From Paenarthrobacter nitroguajacolicus (lineage in GTDB: Bacteria > Actinomycetota > Actinomycetes > Actinomycetales > Micrococcaceae), in NCBI RefSeq assembly GCF_007786235.1, contig NZ_VNFK01000002.1, positions 1-64,000 of the forward strand: DNA of 64,000 nt. The letters run 5' to 3'. Shown here piece after piece: positions 1 to 8,475 of the stretch. Both the position numbers and the translations under genes were made by a program. Under the pieces are notes generated by a model. The model was given only the letters and a program-made list of their open reading frames with translations. It was not told the origin of the DNA and searched no databases. Positions within the stretch are counted from its first letter, which is position 1, and every line of letters begins with the position of its first letter.

Positions 1-228
1 CAAGCACCACACAACACCCGGAGGTCCTCTTATTGCGTCACATCAATCCCGTGTCACCAACCTGCCGGGACACTACAGCTAGACGTCGTCGCCCGGACCC
101 GAAGCCTCACAGACCCCGCCACCCGTGCCTACATCGAGCGTCGCACCGCAGAAGGCAGGAGACTAAGGGAAGTCTGCCACTGCCTCCAACGCCTCAGCGC
201 ACGCCAACTCCGGACGCTCAAGGCTTGA
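1..228 (+). pseudogene. IS110-family transposase, C-terminal fragment
   Basis: An open frame runs from base 1 to a TGA at 226-228 with no start in the window. Its last 45 or so codons contain the block DPATRAYIERRTAEGRRLRE, followed by CLQRLSARQL. This closely resembles the C-terminus of IS110/IS1111 transposases (DPRTRAYVERRTAEGK...REIIRCLKRYIAR). The residues before it do not resemble the family's conserved serine/GAGP region, so the copy is probably degenerate or joined to foreign sequence. No terminal repeats were seen; IS110 elements usually lack them. It marks the left edge of an accessory block. Confidence 0.6.
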
Positions 229-440
229 CTTATCACCATAGAGGGGGCCGTCTAAAGCCGATATGCACACGTGTGATGAGCACCTCTGTAGGTCAGCAAC
301 TAGCCGCCAGGACAGTGCCAAACAGCGAGAGCAGCCCCCTGCGGAGGGCAGACGCGCTGGCGGTAGGGACCGAAGTCCGGGACAACCCGCTTGGCAGCCC
401 CCGAGCTGGTGGCGCCTCCAAGCAACGAAGCTGAATTGAT

Positions 441-807
441 CTAGGCGAACAGGGTTTGCTCGAGCCCAGGCTCAAACTCGTCATGGTGTCCGTGACAAGC
501 CATCAGTGCTCGAAACAGCCGGCGAAGTGTGGTGATCAATTTGTGGAACCATGCGTACGGCACGTTGAGTACCTCGTCCTGCTTCTGCAAGGAATCTAAA
601 GGCGCTCCACGGCCTGGAAACCAATCGGCAGTCCTGCCGGTGTCTGGCTGCGAACGATGGCTGACGCTGCTGTCCCGCTCGGAACACCGCCCGTCCGTCA
701 CAAGAAAGGCATGCCAATTCCTGGCGGGTTGCTCTCTGTTCTTCCGGGAGTAGCTCTGCAAATTCTGTTGCGGTCCATTCCGTGCCATCCAATATGCTTT
801 TTGCCAT
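441..807 (-). pseudogene. Frameshifted small gene with zinc-finger-like N-terminus
   Basis: A minus-strand reading starts at ATG 807 behind a good GAGGAGG ribosome site. It encodes MAKSILDGTEW, then CLSCDGRAVFR, then ARHRQDC, a C-x2-C...H-x3-C pattern like the N-terminal zinc element of CoiA-like and related proteins. The natural-looking continuation (EVLNVPYAWFHKLI) lies in another frame and ends at about 441, so at least one frameshift separates the two halves. The family assignment is only a resemblance. The sequence on either side (229-440 and 859-994) shows no supported gene. Confidence 0.35.
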
Positions 808-994
808 ATACAAGGTGCCTCCTCGTGTATTGCCAACTGAAGTTCGAACGGCCATCAATAAGCTCCGCAGCCGGCCACCTCGCGAACGCCTGTATCCCGC
901 GAGTCCGTGCCAGTCACCAGCTTGGGCGGGATAAGTTTCGGCACCTCATTGCCTGCTGTGTTTGTTCTGGAGACGATTCGGCGCTCTGTTGGTC

Positions 995-1023
995 ATGGGC
1001 CGCAGGTAGCCCCTGCGGCCCAT
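995..1023. terminator. Hairpin downstream of SDR gene
   Basis: ATGGGCCGCAGG and CCTGCGGCCCAT form a perfect 12-bp stem with a 5-base loop just beyond the end of the minus-strand SDR gene. No clear T-run follows on the minus strand, so it could be a processing or Rho-assisted end rather than a classic intrinsic terminator. Confidence 0.45.
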
Positions 1024-1032
1024 GTCCGGCCT

Positions 1033-1830
1033 TCAGGCCTGTTTTTTCGAGCTGGGTCGTCCGGGGATATGGCTAAGGATGGACTTAGAGAAGCCGCCAT
1101 CGACGCAGATATCTTGACCGGTGACGTAGCCGGATAGTGGGCTTACGAGAAATTCGATCACGTTGGCGATGTCCATCGGATCTCCTATTCTTGCAAGCGG
1201 GATAATTTCTTCCCGGGCCTTCTTGATTTTGGGATCTTCATACATTTTTTCGGTCATCCGAGTATGGGTCATGCCGGGGGAGACTACGTTGACGCGGATG
1301 CCGTCGGGTGCCCATTCCAATGCGAGTGTCTGGGCCAACATTGTCAGCGCGGCCTTGCTTGGGCTGTAGGCGCCGGATCCCGCGTGTGGTTGTTGACCGG
1401 ACATGGACGAGGTGAAACAGGCGGCGCCGTGGCTGTCCTTCAGGTGCTGGTAGCTTGCTTTGGCGAGAAGCCATGAGCCGCGCAGGTTGACCGAGAACAT
1501 TGCGTCCCAGTCTTCAAGGGAGACGTCGCATATGGGTCCGGGGTTGGCGATTCCGGCATTGGCTACCAACGCGTCCAAGCCACCGAATTCTGCAACTGCA
1601 GCTTTGACCAGCTGGCTTGGCACGTTGGGGTCGCCGAGATCACCGGCCAGTGCGATGGCGGTGCCTCCCATGGCCTGGATTGAACGAACGACCTGCTCTT
1701 GGCTGCTGTTTGATTCGTGTCCGCAGACTGCAATCATTGGCTGCTCCCCGCGCGAAAGGGCTGCCTCCGTGAGTCTCAGGGATGCTGCTGCGCCGATTCC
1801 GCTGCTTCCGCCGCTGACCAAAGCCCTCAT
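1033..1830 (-). CDS. SDR-family NAD(P)-dependent oxidoreductase
   Basis: A 265-residue classical short-chain dehydrogenase, predicted to be cytosolic. Visible motifs are the N-terminal nucleotide loop SGGSSGIG (about residues 6-13), NAG at about 92 after the central strand, the catalytic YSPSK (Tyr-x3-Lys) at about 155-159 with an upstream Ser in TSSMSG, and a C-terminal GQDICVDGG. The ATG at 1830 has a GAGGAG ribosome site about nine bases upstream. It is the last gene of a minus-strand group (MHS carrier, isomerase, SDR) next to the LacI-type sugar regulon, so a polyol or sugar dehydrogenase role is likely. The substrate cannot be read from sequence. Confidence 0.9.
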   Translation of the reverse strand: MRALVSGGSSGIGAAASLRLTEAALSRGEQPMIAVCGHESNSSQEQVVRSIQAMGGTAIALAGDLGDPNVPSQLVKAAVAEFGGLDALVANAGIANPGPICDVSLEDWDAMFSVNLRGSWLLAKASYQHLKDSHGAACFTSSMSGQQPHAGSGAYSPSKAALTMLAQTLALEWAPDGIRVNVVSPGMTHTRMTEKMYEDPKIKKAREEIIPLARIGDPMDIANVIEFLVSPLSGYVTGQDICVDGGFSKSILSHIPGRPSSKKQA

Positions 1831-1942
1831 TACACAAACTCCTCTTTCACGTTGATTCGCATTGAAGATTGGATCTCAACAATGCCTGTTTCTTCCATGC
1901 TTGAATAAATTCTTGGTGGCGCCCGGTTTTCGGCGTAAGGAG

Positions 1943-2764
1943 TTAACTCTCCAGTTCCCATCCGTGGTTCTTGAGGTCCTGCATTGCTTTCGCGAATTCG
2001 TGGACCGGATTGTCCTCACGGATGATCTCCAGAACGACATTCCCGACGCCGCATGTGTCCTTGACGGCGTCGCCCAGCCCAGCCCAGTCAATGACTCCCG
2101 TGCCGATGGGGTCGTGACCCCAAGTGTCCACGCCGGTGTCGGAAATGTGCACCAGTCCGATGGCCTTGTGATGCTCCCGCAGACCAGCGACGGGATCTTC
2201 TCCGATGTAGGCGGCGTTGGCGACGTCGTAGACGATCTTGACTGAATCGTCGTTGATCGTGCTGACGACACCTGCCAAGTCCTGAATTGTGGGAGTGAAG
2301 CAGTATGGGGTGTTTTCGAAGAGCAACCGAGTGCCAGCCTGCTTGGCCACCGGGATGAGACTTTCCAGACTTTCATACATCCATCCGTGGACGCTTTCGA
2401 GCGAGGGGGAGATCATGGGGCGGCGGGTGCCGGGGGAGATCACAACCTCGGGTACGTCCCAAGCGGCAGCCAAGTCGATGACCGACTTGATGTGGTCGAT
2501 ACTTTTGCGGCGCATGCTGGCCCCGGGGCTGGCCAGGTTGATGTCATATCCGCCAGCGTTCAAGGACCGTATTTTCGCACCGTACCGGCTGAGCCTGTCC
2601 TGGATTGCCGTGCGTTCGGAGGTTGGTAGCTCGTCCGGCCAGCAGTGCGGAGAACTGACTGGAACCTCGAACGTTTTGTAGCCGTTGTCGACAAGCTCGG
2701 CTATCGCATCGATCGCCGTCGCTGACCAAAGATATGAAAACGTATTGATAATCATGCTGTTCAC
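1943..2764 (-). CDS. Sugar phosphate isomerase/epimerase family protein (xylose-isomerase-like TIM barrel)
   Basis: A 273-residue protein of the AP-endonuclease-2/xylose-isomerase-like barrel family, which uses a divalent metal to isomerise or epimerise sugars and inositol derivatives. Expected metal-ligand segments are visible: LFENT (Glu), VYDVANA (Asp), VHISD (His) and a C-terminal VLEIIRED (Glu). GTG at 2764 is preferred because GAGAGGA lies about ten bases upstream; ATG at 2755 is an alternative. It sits between the SDR and the MHS carrier genes on the same strand and is probably transcribed with them. The substrate is unknown, most likely a keto-sugar made by one of the nearby Gfo/Idh/MocA dehydrogenases. 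Confidence 0.85.
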   Translation of the reverse strand: MNSMIINTFSYLWSATAIDAIAELVDNGYKTFEVPVSSPHCWPDELPTSERTAIQDRLSRYGAKIRSLNAGGYDINLASPGASMRRKSIDHIKSVIDLAAAWDVPEVVISPGTRRPMISPSLESVHGWMYESLESLIPVAKQAGTRLLFENTPYCFTPTIQDLAGVVSTINDDSVKIVYDVANAAYIGEDPVAGLREHHKAIGLVHISDTGVDTWGHDPIGTGVIDWAGLGDAVKDTCGVGNVVLEIIREDNPVHEFAKAMQDLKNHGWELES

Positions 2765-2870
2765 GTAGGAGAAGTCCTCTCAGTTCCGCGCCATGGAGAA
2801 AAGGCTTCCCTTCATAACGCACTATAAATTTTGAGCTACGGCCGAGCTGCCGCAGCTCCGATCCGACCGT

Positions 2871-4289
2871 CTATTTGGAGTGCCGGGAGACGTCGACCAT
2901 CGAGGTCGTGCCCGAAACCAACTTTTCGCCTTCGAGTACCTCAGGGTCTGCGAGTGCCACCGTGGAACGGTCGCCGCGGTTGCCGGTCTCCGGCAGCGTG
3001 AAGTACACGACGAGGCACAAGGCGACGACGACGATCATGTAGACAGCGACGAGCATCGGCTGCCCGGCTCCGACAAATGCGGCAGCGATCAGAGGTGCAG
3101 TTCCACCAAAGACGGCAATCACGATCTGATGCGCGAAGCCGATGCCTGATACCCGGACGGAGGCCGGGAACAGTTCGGCCTGGATGGTCGGATAGACCGA
3201 CTGCCAGATGCCGAGAACTACCCACCCGGAGGCCGATACCAGGACGTATACCCAGAAGCCCGGCTGGTTGAGGAGCAGGAGCAAGGGGTAGAAGAGAACG
3301 ATCATGCCGATGGCGCCGATGATGGGGAAGATTTTACGCCGGCCGAGTCGATCAGAGAGTGCGCCGCACGTCGGTACGATAATCACCAACAGGGCCAGTC
3401 CGATAACGCTTCCTGCGAGTGTGGACGAGAGGTCCCGGCCGCTGGTGAGTTTGGCGTACGTGGGAAGGAAGGTTGCCCAGGTGTAGTAGGCCACGGCTGG
3501 TGCGGAGAGTGCAGCTGCCTGAAGCAGGGCCTTGGGGTGTTCGCGAAGCAGGTCCTTCAGGCGCGCCGCAGCGGACTTCTGGTCGACCAGGGCTTCTGCT
3601 TCGAATTCGGGGGTTTCTTCAGCCCGGGCCCTCAGGATCAGGCCGACGATGCCGAGGAAGCCGCCAACAACGAAGGGGATGCGCCATCCCCATGCGGCGA
3701 GATCGGCGGTGGAGAACGATGACGTCACCATTGCTGCTGCGCCGGTGGCTGCCAGGGTTGCGAGGCCACTTGCCATGTTGGTGAAGGAACCAAACAGGCC
3801 TCGCCTGTTCGCTGGAGCGTGTTCGACCATGAAGGCGATGGCGCTTTGGCCCTCGCTGCCGGCCGAAATGCCCTGGATGACGCGGGCAACCAGGAAGAGG
3901 ACGGGTGCCGCATAGCCGATGCTCGCAAATGATGGGGTGAGGCCGATGATGAGCGAGCCGAGTGCCATCCCGGAGACGGATAGTGTCAGGATGAGCCGCC
4001 GTCCGAAACGGTCAGCCAGTGGCGAGATGATGATGCCGCTCAGTGGCCGTACAACAAACCCGACGGCGTATGTCAGGAGTGCGGCGATCAGGGAGGCGAA
4101 CGGAGAGTCGCTGGGGAATATCTGTGACGAGAATACCGCTGCGAGCAGCCCGTAGATGTACCAGTCGTACCACTCTACGAAGTGGCCGATGGTGCCTGCC
4201 ACCAGGTTCAGGGTGCGGCGCGGATGTTTGGACGTTTCGGGACGCCCCGAAGTGTCGGGACTGCCGACTGCTTCTTTTGAGGTCTTCAT
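2871..4289 (-). CDS. MHS-family major facilitator transporter
   Basis: A 472-residue membrane carrier. The opening GTIGHFVEWYDWYIYG and the loop RPLSGIIISPLADRFGRR are typical of the metabolite:H+ symporter (ShiA/KgtP/ProP) branch, and about twelve hydrophobic segments are evident. The open frame extends to 4400, but ATG 4289 is chosen because GGAGAG lies four bases upstream; ATG 4301 has no ribosome site. Two 12-base direct repeats shared with other sugar operons lie about 200 bp upstream at 4483-4507, so it probably belongs to the same regulon. MHS substrates are usually organic acids, which would suit an aldonate or uronate entering through the KDPG-type aldolase; this is inference. Confidence 0.88.
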   Translation of the reverse strand: MKTSKEAVGSPDTSGRPETSKHPRRTLNLVAGTIGHFVEWYDWYIYGLLAAVFSSQIFPSDSPFASLIAALLTYAVGFVVRPLSGIIISPLADRFGRRLILTLSVSGMALGSLIIGLTPSFASIGYAAPVLFLVARVIQGISAGSEGQSAIAFMVEHAPANRRGLFGSFTNMASGLATLAATGAAAMVTSSFSTADLAAWGWRIPFVVGGFLGIVGLILRARAEETPEFEAEALVDQKSAAARLKDLLREHPKALLQAAALSAPAVAYYTWATFLPTYAKLTSGRDLSSTLAGSVIGLALLVIIVPTCGALSDRLGRRKIFPIIGAIGMIVLFYPLLLLLNQPGFWVYVLVSASGWVVLGIWQSVYPTIQAELFPASVRVSGIGFAHQIVIAVFGGTAPLIAAAFVGAGQPMLVAVYMIVVVALCLVVYFTLPETGNRGDRSTVALADPEVLEGEKLVSGTTSMVDVSRHSK

Positions 4290-4482
4290 TGAACTCTCCA
4301 TGTTTTCACGTTTGGCGCTGTGGTTATAGTGCTGGATCTGGGCACCTGGTGTGTGGGGGCGGCCGTCTGTAAAAGCGTCCGACCGGATGACGAATCCCAA
4401 GGGAGACGGCCGGTGCGGGGCGGGCCGCGCTGCTCGCTAATAAGCGAAGAAAAGCTTTCACAAACCCCCCAGGTTTCCGAAT

Positions 4483-4508
4483 GAGATCGGTTGCTGAGAT
4501 CGGTTGCA
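4483..4508 (-). promoter_or_regulatory. Tandem 12-base direct repeat operator, site 1
   Basis: GAGATCGGTTGC occurs at 4483-4494 and again at 4496-4507, one base apart. The same 28-base stretch recurs in opposite orientation at 5888-5915, and further copies lie upstream of the sugar ABC operon. The location upstream of the MHS carrier and the sharing between promoters indicate a regulator-binding site. The LacI-family gene at 6913 is the best candidate regulator. Confidence 0.65.
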
Positions 4509-4602
4509 TTCAACGATACGGATGGAATGTGATCTTTGTCAATGTGCAGTAGCGAGGCTTCGCCCCATGCCAACGCCACTCATAGCCCGTCGCGAGCGAG
4601 CA

Positions 4603-5145
4603 TCAATCGAGGGAAAGCGGTGCCTCGTTGTTGAAGTCCTGGAACTGCACGCCGGACCACGCGCATTCCAGGCGGCCGTAGGTGGCCCAGTAGTCATCCC
4701 AGTGTGCGAGTTTCCAGTTGTCGCGCTCCAAGCCGCGCTGGATGAGTCGCGAACGCAGGACGTCTTGAGGCACCCGGACTCGTATCACGGTGATCTCGGG
4801 AGAGGGCCAGTGGAAGTCGTTTGCCGCTCCGGTCAGGTAGTCCGGATCGTCAAAATAGGCCCCGAAGGGGGCGTCGAGGACTACGGAGCGGCCGAGGCGC
4901 AGGTTTACTCCTGCCACATCCATAAGAGTCTCGTACTCAAGGGGCAGCAGATTGGCGCGGTAGTAATCGTTGGATTCGCGGTCGGTCGGGTCATGCCCGG
5001 TGGCGGTCAGTGCGAATTCGACGAAGCGGCCGCTCACTCGGTCCTTGTCCAGGTAAGCCGCTTGATGCTTCTCAGCCGTTTGTTGAGCGATGGTTGTTTT
5101 CCCTGAGCCGGCTGGTCCAATGACGATGAAGACCTGGGGAGACAT
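4603..5145 (-). CDS. P-loop kinase/ATPase, putative sugar or metabolite kinase
   Basis: A 180-residue protein beginning with a Walker A motif GPAGSGKTT at residues 9-17, followed by DKDRVSGRF. The length and layout resemble gluconokinase-like and zeta-toxin-like small-molecule kinases. Its ATG overlaps the stop codon of the KDPG-type aldolase gene by one base, so the two are translationally coupled. A kinase coupled to this aldolase suggests phosphorylation of a 2-keto-3-deoxy acid or a related precursor before cleavage. The phosphate acceptor is not recognisable, and the kinase role is inferred from context. Confidence 0.75.
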   Translation of the reverse strand: MSPQVFIVIGPAGSGKTTIAQQTAEKHQAAYLDKDRVSGRFVEFALTATGHDPTDRESNDYYRANLLPLEYETLMDVAGVNLRLGRSVVLDAPFGAYFDDPDYLTGAANDFHWPSPEITVIRVRVPQDVLRSRLIQRGLERDNWKLAHWDDYWATYGRLECAWSGVQFQDFNNEAPLSLD

Positions 5146-5792
5146 TATCCGCGGGCCTCTGCTACTGCTGCGAGGAAGGCTCGGGCTGCTTCGGTGACGC
5201 GGGTGAAGTCCCCGTCAGGCTGCCATGCCTTGGTGACATAACTGCCCACGCCGACGCCCGCCACGCCTGCGGCGAACCACTCGCCAACATTTTCCAGTGT
5301 GACGCCACCTGCAGGCATGATCGGCAGATGCGCCAGGGGTGCCAGCACTGCCTTTGCATAGGCCACCCCGCCAGCCTCGGTGGGGAAGAGCTTGAGGATG
5401 TCAGCACCTGCCTCGGCGGACTCAACGAATTCCGTGGGTGTGAAGGCTCCGCTGATGGTTGGCACCTGGTAGCGGTTCGCGGTCCGGATCATCGCGGGGT
5501 TCAGCTGCGGGCTGACGAGGAACTCGGCGCCAGCACGGATGCACTCGTAGGCGGAGTGCTCGTCAAGAACCGTTCCTGCACCAACGGCCACGCCGTTGTG
5601 CCCGTGCTTTGCTGCCAGGCGGCGGATTACCTCGACGGCACCGGGAATCGACAGGGTGATCTCCAATGCCCGGAAGCCGCCCTCGATGGCAGCCTCAGCG
5701 ACCTTCTCTGCGACTTCGGCGCTCTCAAGCCGCACGATAAGAACAGCTCCTGACTCGTCGATGGTCTGCAGGGTGCGAAGTTTTTTGTTCAT
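5145..5792 (-). CDS. KDPG/KHG-type aldolase
   Basis: A 215-residue class I aldolase of the Eda family (2-dehydro-3-deoxy-phosphogluconate or 4-hydroxy-2-oxoglutarate aldolase). Visible features are an early IVRLESAE segment, GGFRALEITLS with the conserved Glu, GAGTVLD, FLVSPQLNP, then LKLFPTEAGG, which carries the Schiff-base Lys, and PAGGVTLENV with the phosphate-binding glycines. ATG 5792 is chosen because GAGAGG lies six bases upstream; the longer open frame to 5906 covers the operator. It is the first gene of a two-gene unit with the P-loop kinase, with the tandem operator about 100 bp upstream. It would split a keto-deoxy acid into pyruvate and an aldehyde. Confidence 0.9.
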   Translation of the reverse strand: MNKKLRTLQTIDESGAVLIVRLESAEVAEKVAEAAIEGGFRALEITLSIPGAVEVIRRLAAKHGHNGVAVGAGTVLDEHSAYECIRAGAEFLVSPQLNPAMIRTANRYQVPTISGAFTPTEFVESAEAGADILKLFPTEAGGVAYAKAVLAPLAHLPIMPAGGVTLENVGEWFAAGVAGVGVGSYVTKAWQPDGDFTRVTEAARAFLAAVAEARG

Positions 5793-5889
5793 GATGGCCT
5801 CTCTCTGGCCGGGTGGCTCTTTTGCTCCAGCCAACCCTGGCTCTCTTGATGTTTCGTTGACAAACTCTCCCACCATCCATAGTGTTATT

Positions 5890-5914
5890 GCAACCGATCT
5901 CAGCAACCGATCTC
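5890..5914. promoter_or_regulatory. Tandem direct-repeat operator, site 2, in a divergent promoter region
   Basis: GCAACCGATCTC at 5890-5901 and again at 5903-5914 is the exact reverse complement of site 1. It lies between the aldolase-kinase operon (minus) and the Gfo/Idh-LacI operon (plus), so one site could control both. It ends about 20 bases before the plus-strand start, well placed to block transcription or initiation there. Confidence 0.65.
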
Positions 5915-5933
5915 ATACAAGGGGGTATTGCGG

Positions 5934-6920
5934 TTGACTCATGTACGAACGATTATTCTTGGGGCGTCCCATTGGCATGTTCCGCTCTGTGCACAGGCCA
6001 TGGCCGAAGAGCACGACATGATTGCAGTAGGCGACGATGATGTTTCCCGGGTGCAGGTGCAGAAACTGGCCGCCCACTGGGGAGCGCCGGCTGAAGCTGA
6101 CTGGCGAAAGCTGGTGGATTTGCCCGACGTCGGACTCGCCTATGTGTTTGGTCCCCACGAGGGGATGGCAGAGAAGTGCATGGCCCTGATCGAGCGGAGA
6201 ATTCCGTTCGTGGTGGAGAAGCCATTGGGCACTTCCCTCAGCGAGCTTTCTGCCGTGCGACAAGCTGCCGAAGCAGCTGGTGTGCCGGCCACTGTGCCCT
6301 TGGTTCAGCGCGGCGGGCCTACAGAGAAGTGGCTGTCCAAGGCAGGCAGGCCCACCTACCAGCGAGCTTCATTCATTGCCGGCCCACCGGCCCGGTATCT
6401 CGACAATGCCAATCCCTGGATGCTCGAGCCGGACAAAGCGGGCGGAGGCTGCCTTGCGAACCTGGGCCCGCACTTTGTCGACCTGTTCCTCCGAGGAAGC
6501 GGGGAGGCTGCAGCGCGCGTCGATTCCCGACTCTCATCGGTTCTTCACGGGCAAGCTATCGAGGACCACGCCAGCCTGATCATCACAACGCCGGAAGGCC
6601 GGGAAGCGATTGTGGAGGTGGGCTACGCATTCCCTAGCTCGCCGTTGAAGCGGTATTGCAGCTTTACCTCCGCCGGAGAGTCAGGGTTCGCCACTGTTGA
6701 TTCCGACGGTACGGCTACTTTCACGTCGATGGACGGCGCCACGGAAGTGGACAAGATCAACGTCGACAGCGACCCTCTCTACGATCCATTTGTGCGCAGC
6801 GTCGCCCGGACACTGGAAGATGGATTCCGGGGCCTGCCAACGCTGGCCCAGCTCGAAGATGTCATGCGCCCCATTTGGCAGGCGTATGACGACCAGCACG
6901 GAGGAAACGAACATGCCTGA
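5934..6920 (+). CDS. Gfo/Idh/MocA-family oxidoreductase
   Basis: A 328-residue dehydrogenase with an N-terminal dinucleotide fold and the family's diagnostic EKPLGTS at about residues 91-97, in place of the usual EKPLA. The C-terminal half carries GGGCLANLGPHFVDL, matching the family's substrate-binding G-G...D/H-x3-D pattern. TTG 5934 is preferred because GGGGG lies eight bases upstream; TTG 5928 is too close to that site. The gene overlaps the start of the LacI-type regulator by eight bases. It is first in a plus-strand operon with the regulator, a VOC protein, an isomerase and a second Gfo/Idh/MocA enzyme. It probably oxidises a sugar or polyol with NAD(P). Confidence 0.87.
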   Translation: MTHVRTIILGASHWHVPLCAQAMAEEHDMIAVGDDDVSRVQVQKLAAHWGAPAEADWRKLVDLPDVGLAYVFGPHEGMAEKCMALIERRIPFVVEKPLGTSLSELSAVRQAAEAAGVPATVPLVQRGGPTEKWLSKAGRPTYQRASFIAGPPARYLDNANPWMLEPDKAGGGCLANLGPHFVDLFLRGSGEAAARVDSRLSSVLHGQAIEDHASLIITTPEGREAIVEVGYAFPSSPLKRYCSFTSAGESGFATVDSDGTATFTSMDGATEVDKINVDSDPLYDPFVRSVARTLEDGFRGLPTLAQLEDVMRPIWQAYDDQHGGNEHA

Positions 6921-7908
6921 CTTGAGTATCGACGTCGTCGCAAAAGCCGCCGGTGTCCACCGGTCGACGGTCTCAAGGGCGTTCTCACGCCCTGAGGCGG
7001 TGAAGAGCGAAACACGCGAGCACATCCTTAAGGTCGCCGAGGGCCTCGGTTACACCATGAGTCCATTGGCACAGGCGCTTCGTCGCAAGACCAGCAACAT
7101 CATCCCTCTGATCGTTCCGGACATTACCAACCCGTTCTTTGCAGAACTTGCCAAGACGATGACACAGGCAGCTGACGAGCGCGGCTACCAGCTCATGCTC
7201 TGCGTCACCAACGGCGACCCGGCCAAATCCGACGGGTACTTTACGGCCATGCAGGCGATGTACGCCCCGTTCGGGATTGTGGCGCCCTCCACAAAGGTGG
7301 ACACCGAGGCTCTGAAGCGATTCGCTTTCGGCCACAAGGTGGTGGTGATTGACCGCGTAGAAGGCGACGACTCCGTTCCTACGGTTACCGTGGACAGCCG
7401 CAAAGGCATCATGTTGGCGTTGGATCATCTTCATTCCTTGGGACACACCTCAATCGGATACGTATCCGGTATCGCCGGGACACACACGGCCCAGGACCGG
7501 ATGGACGCCTATCTGGAGCTCACTGCCCAAAGCGGCAGCACACCTGTAGTGCTCGACAGCGGGTCAGACCTTGATGCCGGTACGCGTGGGGCCGAGCATT
7601 TCCTGGAGATGGACAATCCGCCCACAGCGATCATTGCGGCCAACGACATGGTGGCCTTTGCTGTGATCTCGGCGCTCGGCCGAAGTGGCCTACGGGTACC
7701 GGAAGACGTGTCGGTCATCGGGTTCGATGGGCTCGCTCTAGGTGCCCGTTTCAACCCACCACTGACAACTGTGCGGCAGCCGATCGCTGATATGGGACAC
7801 ATAGCGATCGAACTTGCCGAGAAGCAAAATGTTGACGGTTCCGTGGACCACATCGTCCTCGAACCCGAGCTTCTGGTCCGTGGCTCCACCTCGGAGCCTC
7901 GCAAATGA
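6913..7908 (+). CDS. LacI-family transcriptional regulator
   Basis: A 331-residue LacI/GalR-type regulator. The N-terminal helix-turn-helix is IDVVAKAAGVHRSTVSRAFS, and the hinge region ends with LAQALRRKTSN. The periplasmic-binding-protein-like effector domain follows with IIPLIVPDITNPFFAEL, later AIIAANDMVAFAV, and VSVIGFDGLALG near the C-terminus. ATG 6913 is preceded by GAGGAAACGAAC and overlaps the upstream gene. Its position inside the operon behind the divergent tandem operator makes it the likely local regulator of the sites at 4483, 5890 and 18018. The effector is presumably a sugar derivative of this pathway. Confidence 0.93.
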   Translation: MPDLSIDVVAKAAGVHRSTVSRAFSRPEAVKSETREHILKVAEGLGYTMSPLAQALRRKTSNIIPLIVPDITNPFFAELAKTMTQAADERGYQLMLCVTNGDPAKSDGYFTAMQAMYAPFGIVAPSTKVDTEALKRFAFGHKVVVIDRVEGDDSVPTVTVDSRKGIMLALDHLHSLGHTSIGYVSGIAGTHTAQDRMDAYLELTAQSGSTPVVLDSGSDLDAGTRGAEHFLEMDNPPTAIIAANDMVAFAVISALGRSGLRVPEDVSVIGFDGLALGARFNPPLTTVRQPIADMGHIAIELAEKQNVDGSVDHIVLEPELLVRGSTSEPRK

Positions 7909-8471
7909 GCGGGGCGCAGGAGCAGAGGCTTCGGCGTCTGCCGGGGCTCCAGCACACGGACCACGTCGGTTTGACGGTTCCCAACCTTGAAGAAGGCATT
8001 CGCTTCTTCGTCGACGTTCTTGGAGCTGAAGAGCTATACCGCTCCGAACGCGGGCCAGACCAAGAATTCATGCCCACAAACTTCGAAGTCCCTGCCGATG
8101 CCAAGCTCACGCTCGCCATGCTCCGCCTGCCACCGAACCTCAACATCGAACTTTTCGAGTGGAGCAGCGCTGAACGGCGAGAGACACCGCCAAGGCATTG
8201 CGACGCTGGAGGGCACCATCTGTGCTTCGTTGTGGATGACGTCGATGAAGCCATTTCCGTGCTGCAGGAAACACCCGGTGTACGTGTACTCGGGGACCGC
8301 AAGGAAGTCGCCGGCGATAGCCCGCGCGTAGCCGGCAACCGCTGGACCTACTTCATAACCCCGTGGGGCCTGCTGATGGAAATCGTGGATCGATCCCGCG
8401 TCCCGGCCCCTCCCCGGCTGGTCGGTCCCACGGACTGGACAGCACCTCCAAACACTTCAGAAAGGACATAG
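7905..8471 (+). CDS. VOC-family (glyoxalase/dioxygenase fold) protein
   Basis: A 188-residue protein with a vicinal-oxygen-chelate fold: TDHVGLTVPNLEEGIRFF near the N-terminus and HHLCFVVDDVDEAI in the second module, with metal-ligand candidates His in TDHVG, His in GGHHL and Glu in LLMEIVD. The ATG overlaps the LacI-family stop in an ATGA junction. VOC proteins catalyse isomerisation, epimerisation or ring-opening reactions. In this operon it probably acts on an oxidised sugar intermediate. The Pro-rich C-terminal 20 residues look disordered. Confidence 0.85.
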   Translation: MSGAQEQRLRRLPGLQHTDHVGLTVPNLEEGIRFFVDVLGAEELYRSERGPDQEFMPTNFEVPADAKLTLAMLRLPPNLNIELFEWSSAERRETPPRHCDAGGHHLCFVVDDVDEAISVLQETPGVRVLGDRKEVAGDSPRVAGNRWTYFITPWGLLMEIVDRSRVPAPPRLVGPTDWTAPPNTSERT

Positions 8472-8475
8472 AACA

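Noticed and set aside
2765..2870. Possible extra operator repeat between the MHS carrier and the isomerase
   Set aside because: No copy of GAGATCGGTTGC was found there; only the isomerase ribosome site is supported.
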